Notes: generated by a model from the letters alone, not told the origin. Positions 40,661-49,731 are shown, numbered from the stretch's first letter. The stretch: 64,000 nucleotides of DNA from Rhodoplanes sp963724735 (GCA_963724735.1 CAVRVX010000015.1:1-64000), one strand, 5' to 3'. Made by a program: numbers and translations.

Positions 40661-41284
40661 TCACGCATCAGGACGGAAAGGTTTCCGCCCTGACTGAATC
40701 GCGTCCTCGAGGAGATCGAGTCGATCTTGACCCCAAAAGACCTCGCCATTGAGTACATAACTTGGTGAACCAATGACTTCGATCGCGATCGCGTCTCCGG
40801 TATTCTTATCGTACATCGCCTCAGATCCGGGACCTTTAGCATCGGCTAGCAACCTCTCGCCAGGTAGCTGCCTAGCGTGTGCAAGCGCGATCAAGGTCGC
40901 AGCGTCAGCGAGGTTTTGGTCTTGCTCCCATAGCGCGGCGAAGGCTTGGCGCAAGAAAGGGTCGGGATCATGTCCCGCAAGTAGCAACGCAACAACGAAC
41001 CGATCGGCAAGGTTGGCTTCGAAAGGAAAGAATTTTGGATGCAATTTGAAATTCAACCGCCGCTTCTCACGCCAGCGCTGTAGCTCAAGAATTCGATATC
41101 GCAGGCGGGCCGGATGGCGCTTGGTGACCGGGACTCCCCCTGTCTCGGAAAAGACCTCGGGAAGGGATACGGGCCTGTATGTGACCGTTACATTATGCCG
41201 GCGCGCCATTTCAACAAACGGAACATGTCCGATATAGGCCCAGGGCGAATGCATCGAAAAGTAGTAATCCACAGTTCGTGACAT
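40661..41284 (-). CDS. 2-hydroxychromene-2-carboxylate isomerase-like DsbA-family protein
   Basis: The 207-residue thioredoxin-fold protein is of the DsbA/HCCA isomerase (kappa GST) group. The N-terminus RTVDYYFSMHSPWAYIGH carries a serine (SPW) where DsbA has its CxxC, as in glutathione-dependent HCCA isomerases. FFPFEANLADRFVVALLLAG and AIEVIGSPSYVLNGEVFWGQDRL (read in two parts) are family motifs. HCCA isomerase acts in naphthalene breakdown, but most homologues have unknown substrates and no aromatic genes are nearby. Start 41284 puts the fold at residue 3; an upstream start would add 15 unrelated residues. Confidence 0.85.
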   Translation of the reverse strand: MSRTVDYYFSMHSPWAYIGHVPFVEMARRHNVTVTYRPVSLPEVFSETGGVPVTKRHPARLRYRILELQRWREKRRLNFKLHPKFFPFEANLADRFVVALLLAGHDPDPFLRQAFAALWEQDQNLADAATLIALAHARQLPGERLLADAKGPGSEAMYDKNTGDAIAIEVIGSPSYVLNGEVFWGQDRLDLLEDAIQSGRKPFRPDA

Positions 41285-41541
41285 GAGCGTTCTCCCTGCA
41301 CCGTGTGTTGCGGGCCAGCGACTGGCCATATCCTGCCCGCGGACGACGCCGACGACAATTAGCGCAACGTTGCAACTTCTTCCGACTGGGGCACCCGATC
41401 CCGCCGCTTGGCTTTCCCGACCGACGCCCTTCGGCTGGGCAACGAAATCCGTCTCGCCCTTACTCGCTAACTCGTGCGATTACGCACCTTCTTGCTTCCA
41501 CAGTGCTTCCAGAATTTGGGTCGAGATCTCAGCCGAAAAGC

Positions 41542-41574
41542 AAAACGCCGCCAAGTCTTTGACCTGACGGCGTT
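41542..41574 (-). terminator. Terminator after initiator tRNA-Met
   Basis: On the minus strand AAACGCCG and CGGCGTTT form an 8-base-pair stem around a 17-base loop that can extend the pairing. It is followed by TTGCTTTT. It lies a few bases beyond the tRNA 3' end. Confidence 0.6.
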
Positions 41575-41578
41575 TATT

Positions 41579-41655
<77 letters not shown>

Positions 41656-41713
41656 CCAATTCCGATTGCAGGCAACCGCCTGCATGGCGATTATGTAACA
41701 ACTGCTCCTCCGG

Positions 41714-42667
41714 ATGGGAAGCCCGCCTTTGGACAAACTGCTTTCGCCTCCCGGCTTGGCCTCGGAGACGCCTGGTCCGCCCAAGCGTCTCGGTCTGCAC
41801 CCCGACGCCGCGGTGCCGGACACGCTGCGCACCGTCGCCCATGACATCCTGGCGGAAGGGCGAGCGGCGATCGGCAATCCCGACGGCGCCATCGCGGTGC
41901 ACGATTTTCGCAAGGCGATGAAGCGCTGGCGCGCCTTCCTGCGGCTGCTGCAACCCTATCTGGGCGACGAAGGGCGGCGGATGCGGGTCGAGGCGGCCGA
42001 GCTCGCGCGCAGTCTCTCCGGCGCGCGCGACGCCCGCACCGCGCTCGACGCGCTGGCCGATTTCGGCAAGGGCGAGCAAGCGCTCTCGCCCCGGTCGTTC
42101 GCCACCATCACCGCCCGCCTCGAAATGCTGCGCCTCGAGGCGGAAGGAAGCACGCTTACTCCCGAAGCGCGCGCGCAGATCGACGCCATCCTCGTGGCGG
42201 CGGACGAATCGGTGAAGTTCTGGCCGCTGGCGACGTTGAGCTACAAGAACGTCACCACCGAACTTGCCGAGGGCTATCGGCGCGCCCGCGACGCCATTCC
42301 GCACGACTGGAAATCCGCCGATCCCGAGACTTTGCACGATCTGCGCAAGCGCGTGGTCGTGCACCGGTATCAGATGGAGATCATCGAGCCGCTGTGGCCG
42401 CGTTTCGGCCAGTTCTGGGTCGGCGAGGTCCAGCGATTGCGCGAGCGGCTCGGACACCACCAGGACCTGATCATTTTCACTCAGCTCACCGCAGCTCATC
42501 AACCGCTCGCGCGCTGGCGGTCGCGACTGGCCCCGCTGATCGCCGGCCGTCGGGCGGCGCATGTGCACACGGCTGCGCGCATCGCTGCCCGGCTGTTCGC
42601 CGATTCGCCGAAGGCGTTTCGCCGCCGCCTGCTCGCGTTGTGGGACGAAGAGGCGCGCCCGGCCTGA
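41714..42667 (+). CDS. CHAD domain protein
   Basis: This 317-residue, mainly helical protein has a CHAD domain: conserved His/Arg/Lys-rich helices that bind polyphosphate. Visible repeats are AVHDFRKAMKRWRAFLRLL (about 58-76) and its second copy DLRKRVVVHRYQMEIIEPLW (about 215), with GARDARTALDAL and RLRERLGHHQDLIIF between or after. It is cytoplasmic, with no CYTH domain fused; a separate CYTH protein is encoded at 11.0-11.5 kb. The first 30 residues are not conserved. It is followed by an MgtC-type gene. Confidence 0.88.
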   Translation: MGSPPLDKLLSPPGLASETPGPPKRLGLHPDAAVPDTLRTVAHDILAEGRAAIGNPDGAIAVHDFRKAMKRWRAFLRLLQPYLGDEGRRMRVEAAELARSLSGARDARTALDALADFGKGEQALSPRSFATITARLEMLRLEAEGSTLTPEARAQIDAILVAADESVKFWPLATLSYKNVTTELAEGYRRARDAIPHDWKSADPETLHDLRKRVVVHRYQMEIIEPLWPRFGQFWVGEVQRLRERLGHHQDLIIFTQLTAAHQPLARWRSRLAPLIAGRRAAHVHTAARIAARLFADSPKAFRRRLLALWDEEARPA

Positions 42668-42792
42668 CGGACGGCGCGGACGACCATGTCGGGTTGCCGG
42701 CGGCCGCTGCGCCGTACCCAACCGGGTTGTGCCTTGCGCCCAGATACTGCGCTGCCGAACTGCGACCTTCGGCAGGAGGGGACCACCCGCCG

Positions 42793-43245
42793 ATGACGCT
42801 CGATACCGAAACCCTGCTGTTCCGCCTGGGCGCGGCCGCGCTCGCCGGTGGGCTGATCGGGCTCAATCGCGACCTGACCAACAAGCCGATCGGCGTGCGG
42901 ACGCTCGGCCTCGTCGCGCTCGGCAGCGCCGTCGTGGTGGTTTCGACCATCCAATTCCCCGGCATCGCGGATGACGCGAATGCGGCGAGCCGCGTCATCC
43001 AGGGGATCATTCAGGGCCTGATGACCGGCATCAGCTTCATCGGCGCCGGCGTCATCCTGCGCGACTCGAGCACGCGAAGAGTACGGGGACTGACGACGGC
43101 CGCAACGGTCTGGGTGACCGCCGCGCTCGGCATCGCCTGCGGTCTGGGGGCGTGGCGGACGGTCGTAATTGCGATGATTCTGGCCTTCGTCCTGCTGATC
43201 GGGGTGCGCTGGGTGGAGCGCGTCGTGCTTTCCGAAGAGCCGTGA
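42793..43245 (+). CDS. MgtC/SapB family membrane protein
   Basis: The 150-residue protein has four predicted membrane helices. The family motif appears as ALAGGLIGLNRDLTNKPIGV, then RTLGLVALGSA (about 16-46). GLMTGISFIGAGVILRD and RGLTTAATVWVTAALGIACG are also characteristic. MgtC-type proteins affect growth in low magnesium or inside host cells, with unclear biochemistry. It lacks the C-terminal ACT-like domain of longer MgtC proteins. It is preceded by GGCAGGAGGGG. Confidence 0.9.
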   Translation: MTLDTETLLFRLGAAALAGGLIGLNRDLTNKPIGVRTLGLVALGSAVVVVSTIQFPGIADDANAASRVIQGIIQGLMTGISFIGAGVILRDSSTRRVRGLTTAATVWVTAALGIACGLGAWRTVVIAMILAFVLLIGVRWVERVVLSEEP

Positions 43246-43341
43246 CGCCGCGGATGCGTCGCGCTGGCTTTGCGGTGCGCCCCAATGGAAGCATCACGGG
43301 GTCCAGGCGGTGCGATCACCCGCAAGGCGGACGGCAAGCGC

Positions 43342-43686
43342 TTACTTCGGCAGAGTCGGGACCATGAGATGGAACAGCTTCATCTCGGCGCCCCGATCGG
43401 CCGCGATCGTCGCCGTTTCGGCCGGTCCAAGATAGACGCCGGCGCCCTTGGCGACGTCGTAGATCTTGCCTTCCAGCTTGATCGTGCCTTTGCCCTCCAT
43501 CAGATAGACGAGCTGATGACGGTCGGAGGCATCGGGCGAAAACCGTTCGCCGGGCTTAAGCCAACGCAGCACGCCGCGCCCGTTCTTGGCTCCGCACAGG
43601 GCCTCGCTCAGGATATCGGTCACTTCGCCCTGCCCGGTCGAGGGCTGACGCGGCAGCTTCGCCGTTTCGATGAAAGTCAGCGACAT
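43342..43686 (-). CDS. Cupin domain protein (short)
   Basis: The 114-residue single-domain cupin has a beta-barrel pattern in residues 30-110: GVLRWLKPGERFSPDASDRH, QLVYLMEGKGTIKLEGK, GAGVYLGPAETATIAADRG. The usual metal-binding HxH pair is not obvious, since only RHQ remains in the first motif, so it may bind ligand without metal catalysis. It is the last of three minus-strand genes (binding protein, cupin, cupin) and is 26 bases from its neighbour. Function is unknown; the context suggests a role with the imported compound. Confidence 0.75.
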   Translation of the reverse strand: MSLTFIETAKLPRQPSTGQGEVTDILSEALCGAKNGRGVLRWLKPGERFSPDASDRHQLVYLMEGKGTIKLEGKIYDVAKGAGVYLGPAETATIAADRGAEMKLFHLMVPTLPK

Positions 43687-43712
43687 CGTCTCGCGCCCGT
43701 TCCCGGCATTGG

Positions 43713-44126
43713 TCAGGTCTGGACCCAGACGCGCCCGTCTCGCCGCTCCCAGCGCAGATCGTCGGGCGTGCCATCCAGGATGGTCGTCTTGAACCGGTTC
43801 GGCGCCTGCCATTCGAAATAGAACAGGGGCTCGGTCGCGCGCAGGCGATGCCTCTCTTCCGCTGGAATGAACACGAGATCGCCCGGTCCGACTGCGCGCG
43901 CCCCCTCCTCCAATTCCACCGTCGCCTTGCCGTCGATGATGAAATAGAAGTGCTCGCAATTGGCGTGATAATGATAGGGCGACGACGCGCCCGCCTTGTA
44001 GTGCATCACGCCCGCCAGCATGTCGTCGATATGCGCGAGTTCCTTGTTGACGAAAAAGGTGCGTTCGCGCCCGGGCACGACCGACACCAGCGTCGGCAGC
44101 TCGTCCTCCTTGAAGATATAGGCCAT
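43713..44126 (-). CDS. Cupin domain protein (metal-site type)
   Basis: The 137-residue cupin has a full metal-binding signature: GASSPYHYHANCEHFYFIID contains HYHANCEH, with further ligands implied in PAEERHRLRATEP. ATVELEEGARAVGPGDLVFI is the second barrel strand set. It could be an isomerase, dioxygenase or sensor; no specific match is recognised. It lies 47 bases after the binding-protein gene and 26 bases before the second cupin, probably in the same transcript. Confidence 0.78.
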   Translation of the reverse strand: MAYIFKEDELPTLVSVVPGRERTFFVNKELAHIDDMLAGVMHYKAGASSPYHYHANCEHFYFIIDGKATVELEEGARAVGPGDLVFIPAEERHRLRATEPLFYFEWQAPNRFKTTILDGTPDDLRWERRDGRVWVQT

Positions 44127-44173
44127 GGATTCCCTGCTCCCTTGAACGGTTCGTCTTGCCCGGCGAGACATCG

Positions 44174-45358
44174 TCAATCCGCCGGCATATTGCACTCTTT
44201 GTAATAGGCGTCCTTGTGGTCCTTGGTGATCACGCCGCGATTAGCCATGATCGGGCGGCCTTTCTCGTCCTTGACGATTTCAGTCAGGTAGTAGTTCTGG
44301 ATCGGATAATGGTTGGTGTTGAAATGGAAGCCGGGCCGCACCGTATCGAACTTTACCGTTTCCAACGCCTTGCGAAACGCCTTTTTGTCTTCAACCTTGC
44401 CGCCGATCGAATCAAGCGCGGCGGCGATCAGGCGCGCGCCGTCGTAGGCCTGGGCTGCGTTTTCCGATGGCAGGCGGCCATATTCGGCCTCGAAGTCGGC
44501 AATGAACTTCTTGCTTGCAGGATCGGTTAGCGTCTCGGCCCAGTAGACTGAGGCAAACGCGCCGAGCGCCGCATCGCCGATCCCAGGGAGCACCGTCTGG
44601 TCGAGCGACGGCCCGGGGCCATAAAGCGGAATCTCCTCCTTCAGCCCCGCCTGCGCGTATTGGCGCACGAAATTGATGCCCATTCCGCCCGGATAGAAGA
44701 AGAAAACGCCGTCCGGTTTCTTCGCGCGCAGCTGTGCGATCTCGGCGGCATAGTCGAGCTGGCCGAAGCTCGTGTAGATCTCGTCGACGATCTCGCCTTT
44801 GTAGTAGCGCTTGAAGCCGCCGATGAAGTCCTTCCCCGCCGGATAGTTTGGCGCCATCAGATACATGCGCTTGACGCCCTTGTCCTGCACATGAATGCCC
44901 ATCGCCTCCGCGGTGGAATCGTTCTGGTGCGACGTGGAGAAGAAGTGCGGATGGCATTGCCGTCCCGCCAACAGCGACGGCCCCGCATTCACATTGATGA
45001 GGAAGGCGCCGGAATCGAGCACCGGCTTGGCGAGCGCGAGCAGCACATTGGAGAAATTGATCCCGGTGACGATGTGCACGCGGTCGCGCTCCACCATCTT
45101 GTCTGCAAGCTGGCGGCCGACATCGGGCTTGGCCTGATCGTCGCCTTGAATCAATTCGACCGGGCGTCCGCCGAGCTTATTGCCGACGCTCTTGAGGCCG
45201 AGTTTGAATCCGTCGAACAGTTCCTGTCCGAGACCGCCGGTGGGACCGGAAAAGGTCGAAATGAATCCGATCTTGACCGGTTGCTGCGCTCCAGCCGGCG
45301 CTGTAAGCGCCGCAACCAGTGCAACCGCGGAAATGGACGCGAAGATTTTGGCTTTCAA
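44174..45358 (-). CDS. Branched-chain-type ABC transporter substrate-binding protein 1
   Basis: The 394-residue periplasmic protein has a signal peptide (KAKIFASISAVALVAALTAP, cleavage near AGA). The mature part begins QQPVKIGFISTFSGP, the leucine-binding-protein fold. It is strikingly similar along its whole length to the protein encoded at 54.9-56.1 kb (shared PVELIQGDDQAKPDVGRQ, RVYLMAPNYPAGKDF-like and FFFYPGGMGINFV stretches), so the two arose by duplication. The start is TTG at 45358 with GAGGAG six bases upstream; the next upstream ATG would spoil the signal peptide. No permease genes are beside it, so it probably shares the livHMGF transporter. Confidence 0.88.
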   Translation of the reverse strand: MKAKIFASISAVALVAALTAPAGAQQPVKIGFISTFSGPTGGLGQELFDGFKLGLKSVGNKLGGRPVELIQGDDQAKPDVGRQLADKMVERDRVHIVTGINFSNVLLALAKPVLDSGAFLINVNAGPSLLAGRQCHPHFFSTSHQNDSTAEAMGIHVQDKGVKRMYLMAPNYPAGKDFIGGFKRYYKGEIVDEIYTSFGQLDYAAEIAQLRAKKPDGVFFFYPGGMGINFVRQYAQAGLKEEIPLYGPGPSLDQTVLPGIGDAALGAFASVYWAETLTDPASKKFIADFEAEYGRLPSENAAQAYDGARLIAAALDSIGGKVEDKKAFRKALETVKFDTVRPGFHFNTNHYPIQNYYLTEIVKDEKGRPIMANRGVITKDHKDAYYKECNMPAD

Positions 45359-45659
45359 TGTTTTCTCCTCATGCGTCGCCCTGGCCATTGCGCCGGCGAT
45401 CCCGATCGACGGAACGCCGTGCGGCGCCAATCCATTCGCGCGCCCGCTCCCGAACCCGCTGCATTGGCTTTGAAAAAAATGCTGCAACGAGTCTGATTGT
45501 CAATCGCGCCTTGACGATACGCGCTCGGACCGAACCATCCTTCGCAGCCGCGAGCAGACGCAATTCATCGCGGATTGGGAAAACGCGCGCATGAAGGCTG
45601 CGTGAATTCTCAGACTGCACCGTTGTCGGGGCCTGCCGACGCGGCAGGCGACCGCGACT

Positions 45660-46166
45660 TCAAATCGCATCGATCGAATTCGCCGCTTCGACTTGGCCCT
45701 GCAGCCGGATGAGGAATGCGAGCAGCGCCTTGCGTTCACTCGCCGAAAACCCCTCCAGCAGCTTCTTTTCGCGCGCGATTGCGAGCTTCACGATCTGGTC
45801 GTGGAGAGCGACGCCCCGGCGCGTCAGAGCGATGACCTGCCTACGCTGGTCGGCCGCGTCGGGCCTCACCTCGACCAGCCCGGCCTTTGCGAGGTCATGC
45901 ACGCTGCGGCTGACCGCCGCCTTGTCCAATCCGGTCGCCGCGCAGATTCGCGCGGCGGAAATCCATGGCTCGGCCGCGACCAGCGCCATGATGCGCCAAT
46001 CGGTGATGCCGACGCCGAAACGCGGGCGATAGATCGCGGACGCGCTCGCGGAGATCTTGCCGGCGAGATAGGTGAGATAGGCCGGGATGTATTTGTCGAG
46101 ATCCAGCGCATGCGGCGAGGCGCGCGCGTCGTCGGAGCCTCGGGGCGTGGCAGGTCGTTCGTTCAT
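45660..46166 (-). CDS. MarR-family transcriptional regulator
   Basis: The 168-residue regulator has a winged helix-turn-helix: ITDWRIMALVAAEPWISAAR, then ICAATGLDKAAVSRSVHDL, KAGLVEVRPDAADQRRQV and ALTRRGVALHDQI (about 53-125). MarR proteins usually repress catabolic genes and release DNA on binding an aromatic or other small ligand. It overlaps the upstream amidohydrolase gene by four bases (ATGA). Being next to the corrinoid operon, it is the obvious candidate regulator of the palindromes at 47.55 kb and 54.65 kb, though this is inference. Confidence 0.9.
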   Translation of the reverse strand: MNERPATPRGSDDARASPHALDLDKYIPAYLTYLAGKISASASAIYRPRFGVGITDWRIMALVAAEPWISAARICAATGLDKAAVSRSVHDLAKAGLVEVRPDAADQRRQVIALTRRGVALHDQIVKLAIAREKKLLEGFSASERKALLAFLIRLQGQVEAANSIDAI

Positions 46167-47446
46167 TGCTCAGACCCGCTCGGCGATAAGGGCGAATGAG
46201 AAATGTCGGGTTCGCCGGCTACACCGTCGGGCACGGACGCGAGTGCGAAGCCGGCGCGTTCATCCGCGTTCACCGCGACCCAGCATTCGCCGCGGAGCAC
46301 GAAGCGGACCCTGCGCAGGGCGGCGGGATCGTCGAACGGCGAGGCGTCAAGCAGGATCAGATCGGCATCGTGGCCCGGCGCGATCCGCGCCGAGGCCATG
46401 CCCCACAACGCGCGCGGCCGGAGGGTGGCCGCCTGTAACACGGCGGCCATCGGGAGGCCGGCCCGCAGCAGGTGCAGGAGTTCGTCGACCAGCCCTGCCC
46501 CGTGCTCGACGCCCGGACTGCCGGCATCGGAGCCCGCAAGCACCGGAACGCCGAGATCATGCGCAAGCGCAAGATGTTTCGCATGGTCGTCGAGAATGCG
46601 GGAAAGATTTGCGACGATCGCCTCGCCCCAGCCGGCATGCCAGGGTTCGGTTCTCTGGAAATGCACGGGTGCGAAGGTCGGTACCCAGGCGATCTCCTTG
46701 TCCGCCATCTGCGCGAGGATATCCCGCGTCATGAAGTAGCCGTGCTCGATCGAGTCGACGCCCGCGGCGACCGCAACCGCAAGTCCGGCCGTTCCGCTGC
46801 AATGGGCGAAGGTCTTGCGACCGTGCGCTCGCGCTTCGGCGACGATCAGGCCCAGCTCGTCGACATCGAATTGCGGCGCGCCCTTGACGCAGGCTTCGGC
46901 GAAATCGACGATCCCGGTCAGGATGATCTTGATATCGTCGCTCCCGCGGCACAGTTCGGCGATGGCTGAACGAATGTCGGCAGCGCCGGCCACATCCTTG
47001 CCGATGAACGCGCCGTACCGCTTCGCCCGTTTGAGCGCCGCCCCGGGGGAGCGCAGCGCGATCGGAGCATCCGTCCGCTCGGCCAGTTCGTCGCGCAGGG
47101 CGTGGTTGACGCCATAGCTGTCGCCGGCGTCGCGCACCACCGTCACGCCCGCGCGCGTGCATTTGGCAAGATTGTCGCGCGCCGTCGCGAGCATGTCGGC
47201 GGGGGTAGCCGCGAGGCGGGCATTGCGTGCGCCCGCATCGCGCAGCGCCCCGTCAAGAAACATATGCGCATGCGCCTCGGCGAAACCCGGCATGAGAAAG
47301 CCGCCCGATATATTCGCGGTCGTCCGAGGCGCTGCGGCTTCGACCCGCGCGATCACGCCGTTGTCGATCGTAACCAGAACGGGGCCGCGCCCGAGCGTCG
47401 TCTCGCCGTCGAAACACGCACCTGCCAGAATGCGCCGGATCGCCAT
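46163..47446 (-). CDS. Metal-dependent amidohydrolase
   Basis: The 427-residue enzyme belongs to the amidohydrolase superfamily, imidazolonepropionase-like group. Metal ligands are seen in FAEAHAHMFLDG (HxH, about 58-62), KTFAHCSGTAG (His about 212), VDSIEHGYFMT (His about 232) and VLAGSDAGSPGVEHG (Asp about 305). A Lys (DIKIILTG) follows the expected order. The substrate is unknown; relatives hydrolyse cyclic amides, prolidase-type dipeptides or organophosphates. The first gene of a two-gene unit with the MarR regulator, it is divergent from the corrinoid operon. Confidence 0.85.
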   Translation of the reverse strand: MAIRRILAGACFDGETTLGRGPVLVTIDNGVIARVEAAAPRTTANISGGFLMPGFAEAHAHMFLDGALRDAGARNARLAATPADMLATARDNLAKCTRAGVTVVRDAGDSYGVNHALRDELAERTDAPIALRSPGAALKRAKRYGAFIGKDVAGAADIRSAIAELCRGSDDIKIILTGIVDFAEACVKGAPQFDVDELGLIVAEARAHGRKTFAHCSGTAGLAVAVAAGVDSIEHGYFMTRDILAQMADKEIAWVPTFAPVHFQRTEPWHAGWGEAIVANLSRILDDHAKHLALAHDLGVPVLAGSDAGSPGVEHGAGLVDELLHLLRAGLPMAAVLQAATLRPRALWGMASARIAPGHDADLILLDASPFDDPAALRRVRFVLRGECWVAVNADERAGFALASVPDGVAGEPDISHSPLSPSGSEQ

Positions 47447-47549
47447 TGCCGGGTCCGCTCCGGAGTAGGCTCAACCGCACGACCGAGCGTGTCTGTTCGC
47501 GGGACGCGCGGCGTCAGGGTCACGACATGGGTCGAGGATGCGACGGCTT

Positions 47550-47587
47550 CGTTGACATGTCAACGATTTTGATTTATGCTTGAACTA
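47550..47587 (+). promoter_or_regulatory. Promoter and operator-like sites of the corrinoid operon
   Basis: TTGACA (47552-47557), a 17-base spacer and TATGCT (47575-47580) form a good promoter about 48 bases before the first gene. The -35 lies in a perfect 16-base palindrome, CGTTGACATGTCAACG (47550-47565). A second element, TGATTTATGCTTGAACTA (47570-47587), overlaps the -10 and resembles the palindrome upstream of the second binding-protein gene. Confidence 0.65.
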
Positions 47588-47627
47588 ATTCCTGTAAAGT
47601 CGCGGCTGTGCGGGGACAGAACGCGTT

Positions 47628-49040
47628 ATGGAAGCGCTGCGCCATTGGAGTGTGCGGCATGCGCGCGGACTGAAGCGCCTCTACGACGCCTTTTCCCGCC
47701 TCGCTCCCGTGCTTGCTCCCTTGATGCGACTGATCGGATCGGCGCAGACCGAACGCCTGCTCAAGCCGGTTGAGCGCGCCGCCAAGGGATTCTTGTTCGA
47801 TTGCCGAATGTGCGGCCAGTGCGTGCTCTCGCTCACAGGCATGGCGTGCCCGATGAACTGCGCCAAGAACATGCGGAACGGGCCGTGCGGCGGCGTGCGG
47901 CCCGACGGCGGCTGCGAAGTCATTCCCACGATGCGCTGCGTGTGGGTGGAGGCGACCGACGGACTGCACCGTATCGCCAACGGGGAAGGCGAGCGCTCGA
48001 TGCTGGCGCCGGTCGACCATCGCCAGCAGAGTCGTTCGAGTTGGGTCAAGGTCATCGCCGGCGGGCTGCCGCCGCCGGCGATGGAGCAAGCGCCGCCGCG
48101 CGCCGGCGCCGTGCATGGCTTCGAGCGCGCCTGCCGCTCCGGCCGCTTCGTCGTCACCGTGGAAGTCGCCCCGCCCGATTCCGCCGATCCGGCCGTGCTG
48201 GTCGCGCGCGCATCCCGGTTCCGCGACCGCGTCGACGCCATCAACATCACCGACGGCGCCGGCGGCAACTGTCACATGTCGAGCGTCGCGGCCTCGGCCG
48301 TGCTCGCCGCCAACGGGTTGACCCCGATCTGGCAGCTCGCCTGCCGCGACCGCAATCGGATTGCAATTCAAGGCGAGTTGCTCGGCGCGGCGGCGCTCGG
48401 CATCCGCAACGTGCTGTGTCTCACCGGCGACGATGTCAGCCAGGGCGACCAACCGGAAGCCAAGCCGGTGTTCGACCTCGACGCGGTTTCCCTCCTGCGG
48501 GTCGCCCGCAACATGCGCGACCGCGGCGCCTTCGCCTCCGGCCGCAAGCTCGAGGCGCCGCCCGATCTGTTCCTCGGCGCGACGGTCAATCCGTTCGCGC
48601 CGCCGCAACGGGACCGCGTCGCCAATCTGGCGATGAAGATCGCGGCGGGCGCCCAGTTCATCCAGACGCAGTTCTGCTTCGACATCGACGCCTTTGCCGC
48701 GTTCATGCGCGAGGTGCGCGCACGCGAACTGCACAAGCGATGCTTCATCATCGCCGGCGTGGGCATTCTCTCGACCGCCAAGGCGCTGCGCTGGATGGCC
48801 GAGCATGTGCCGGGCGTCCATGTCCCGGAGCCGCTGCTCGCCCGCATCGGAGCCGCCGCCGATCAGCGGGCCGAAGGCAAGCGAGCGCTGATCGAGATCA
48901 TGCGCCGTCTTGCCGAGATTGAGGGCGTTGCCGGCGTGCATGTGATGGGTCACAAGAACGAACAGGTGCTGGCCCAGGCTATAGTCGAATCGGGATTGCG
49001 TCCCTCAACGGAGGTCCAGCCGCTTCGCGCGGAGGCTTGA
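47628..49040 (+). CDS. MetV-MetF fusion: methylenetetrahydrofolate reductase with N-terminal Cys-rich domain
   Basis: The 470-residue protein has two parts. Residues 55-105 form a cysteine-rich zinc or iron-sulfur domain (LFDCRMCGQCVLSLTGMACP, then CAKNMRNGPCGGV and GGCEV) of the MetV/MTHFR_C type. Residues 165-465 are the MetF barrel (VTVEVAPPDSADPAVL, RVDAINITDGAGGNCHMS, LGIRNVLCLTGDD, AQFIQTQFCFDID, VHVMGHKNE). In this operon it probably oxidises methyl-tetrahydrofolate to methylene-tetrahydrofolate, the reverse of its biosynthetic direction. In acetogens MetV and MetF are separate partners. First gene of the corrinoid operon. Confidence 0.85.
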   Translation: MEALRHWSVRHARGLKRLYDAFSRLAPVLAPLMRLIGSAQTERLLKPVERAAKGFLFDCRMCGQCVLSLTGMACPMNCAKNMRNGPCGGVRPDGGCEVIPTMRCVWVEATDGLHRIANGEGERSMLAPVDHRQQSRSSWVKVIAGGLPPPAMEQAPPRAGAVHGFERACRSGRFVVTVEVAPPDSADPAVLVARASRFRDRVDAINITDGAGGNCHMSSVAASAVLAANGLTPIWQLACRDRNRIAIQGELLGAAALGIRNVLCLTGDDVSQGDQPEAKPVFDLDAVSLLRVARNMRDRGAFASGRKLEAPPDLFLGATVNPFAPPQRDRVANLAMKIAAGAQFIQTQFCFDIDAFAAFMREVRARELHKRCFIIAGVGILSTAKALRWMAEHVPGVHVPEPLLARIGAAADQRAEGKRALIEIMRRLAEIEGVAGVHVMGHKNEQVLAQAIVESGLRPSTEVQPLRAEA

Positions 49041-49068
49041 TCACAGTAGAAAAGATAAAGGGGGAAAC

Positions 49069-49731
49069 ATGAGCGAGATGACAGCCCAGGAGAAGCAGCT
49101 CGTCGAGTGGCTCGCCGACATGAACGAGGATGAAGGCGTCGCGCTCGCCAAGCGCATGCTGCTCGAAGAGGGCGCCGACCCGATGCGCGTGCTCGATCTT
49201 TGCCGCACCGCCATGGACATGGTCGGCAAGCGCTTTGCGGAGGGCGAGTATTTTCTTCCTGAGCTGGTGCTCGCGGGCGAGATGCTGGACACCATTGGCG
49301 CGGTCGCCAAACCGTTAATCAAGCAGAGCGCAGGCGGCGAGCCGCAGCGGCTGGCCCGCGTGCTGATCGGCACTGTGCACGGCGACCTGCACGATATCGG
49401 CAAGAACATCGTCACCTTCATGCTCGACATCAACGGCTTCGAGGTAAGGGACATCGGCGTCGACGTGCCGGCGGCGACCTTTATCGACGAAATCAACGAT
49501 TTCAAGCCGCAGGTGGTCGGACTCTCCGGCTTCCTGACGCTCGCCTTCGATTCGATGAAGGAGACGATTGACGCGATCGCGAGCGCCGGCCTGCGCAACA
49601 ACATGAAGATCATGATCGGCGGCGGCCAGATCGACGAAACGGTGCGCGCCTACACCGGCGCCGACGCGTTCGGGACGAACGCGGTCGACGCCGTGACCCT
49701 GTGCAAGGGTTGGGCGGGGGTCGCCGCATGA
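49069..49731 (+). CDS. Corrinoid (B12-binding) methyl-carrier protein
   Basis: The 220-residue protein has an N-terminal helical cap (about 1-85, with RTAMDMVGKRFAEGEYFLPE) and a C-terminal Rossmann B12 domain with the base-off signature GTVHGDLHDIGKNIV (DxHxxG, about 103-117), the GLSGFL loop and IMIGGGQ. This is the architecture of MtaC/MtgC/MtvC-type carriers, which shuttle a methyl group between two methyltransferases. AAGGGGG precedes the ATG. Its stop overlaps the start of the UroD-type methyltransferase gene (ATGA), suggesting balanced expression of the two partners. Confidence 0.93.
   Translation: MSEMTAQEKQLVEWLADMNEDEGVALAKRMLLEEGADPMRVLDLCRTAMDMVGKRFAEGEYFLPELVLAGEMLDTIGAVAKPLIKQSAGGEPQRLARVLIGTVHGDLHDIGKNIVTFMLDINGFEVRDIGVDVPAATFIDEINDFKPQVVGLSGFLTLAFDSMKETIDAIASAGLRNNMKIMIGGGQIDETVRAYTGADAFGTNAVDAVTLCKGWAGVAA

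Noticed and set aside
47447..47627. Cobalamin riboswitch before the corrinoid operon
   Set aside because: The leader after the predicted start of transcription is only about 40 bases and no B12-box-like sequence is seen. Regulation by a protein operator is more likely.
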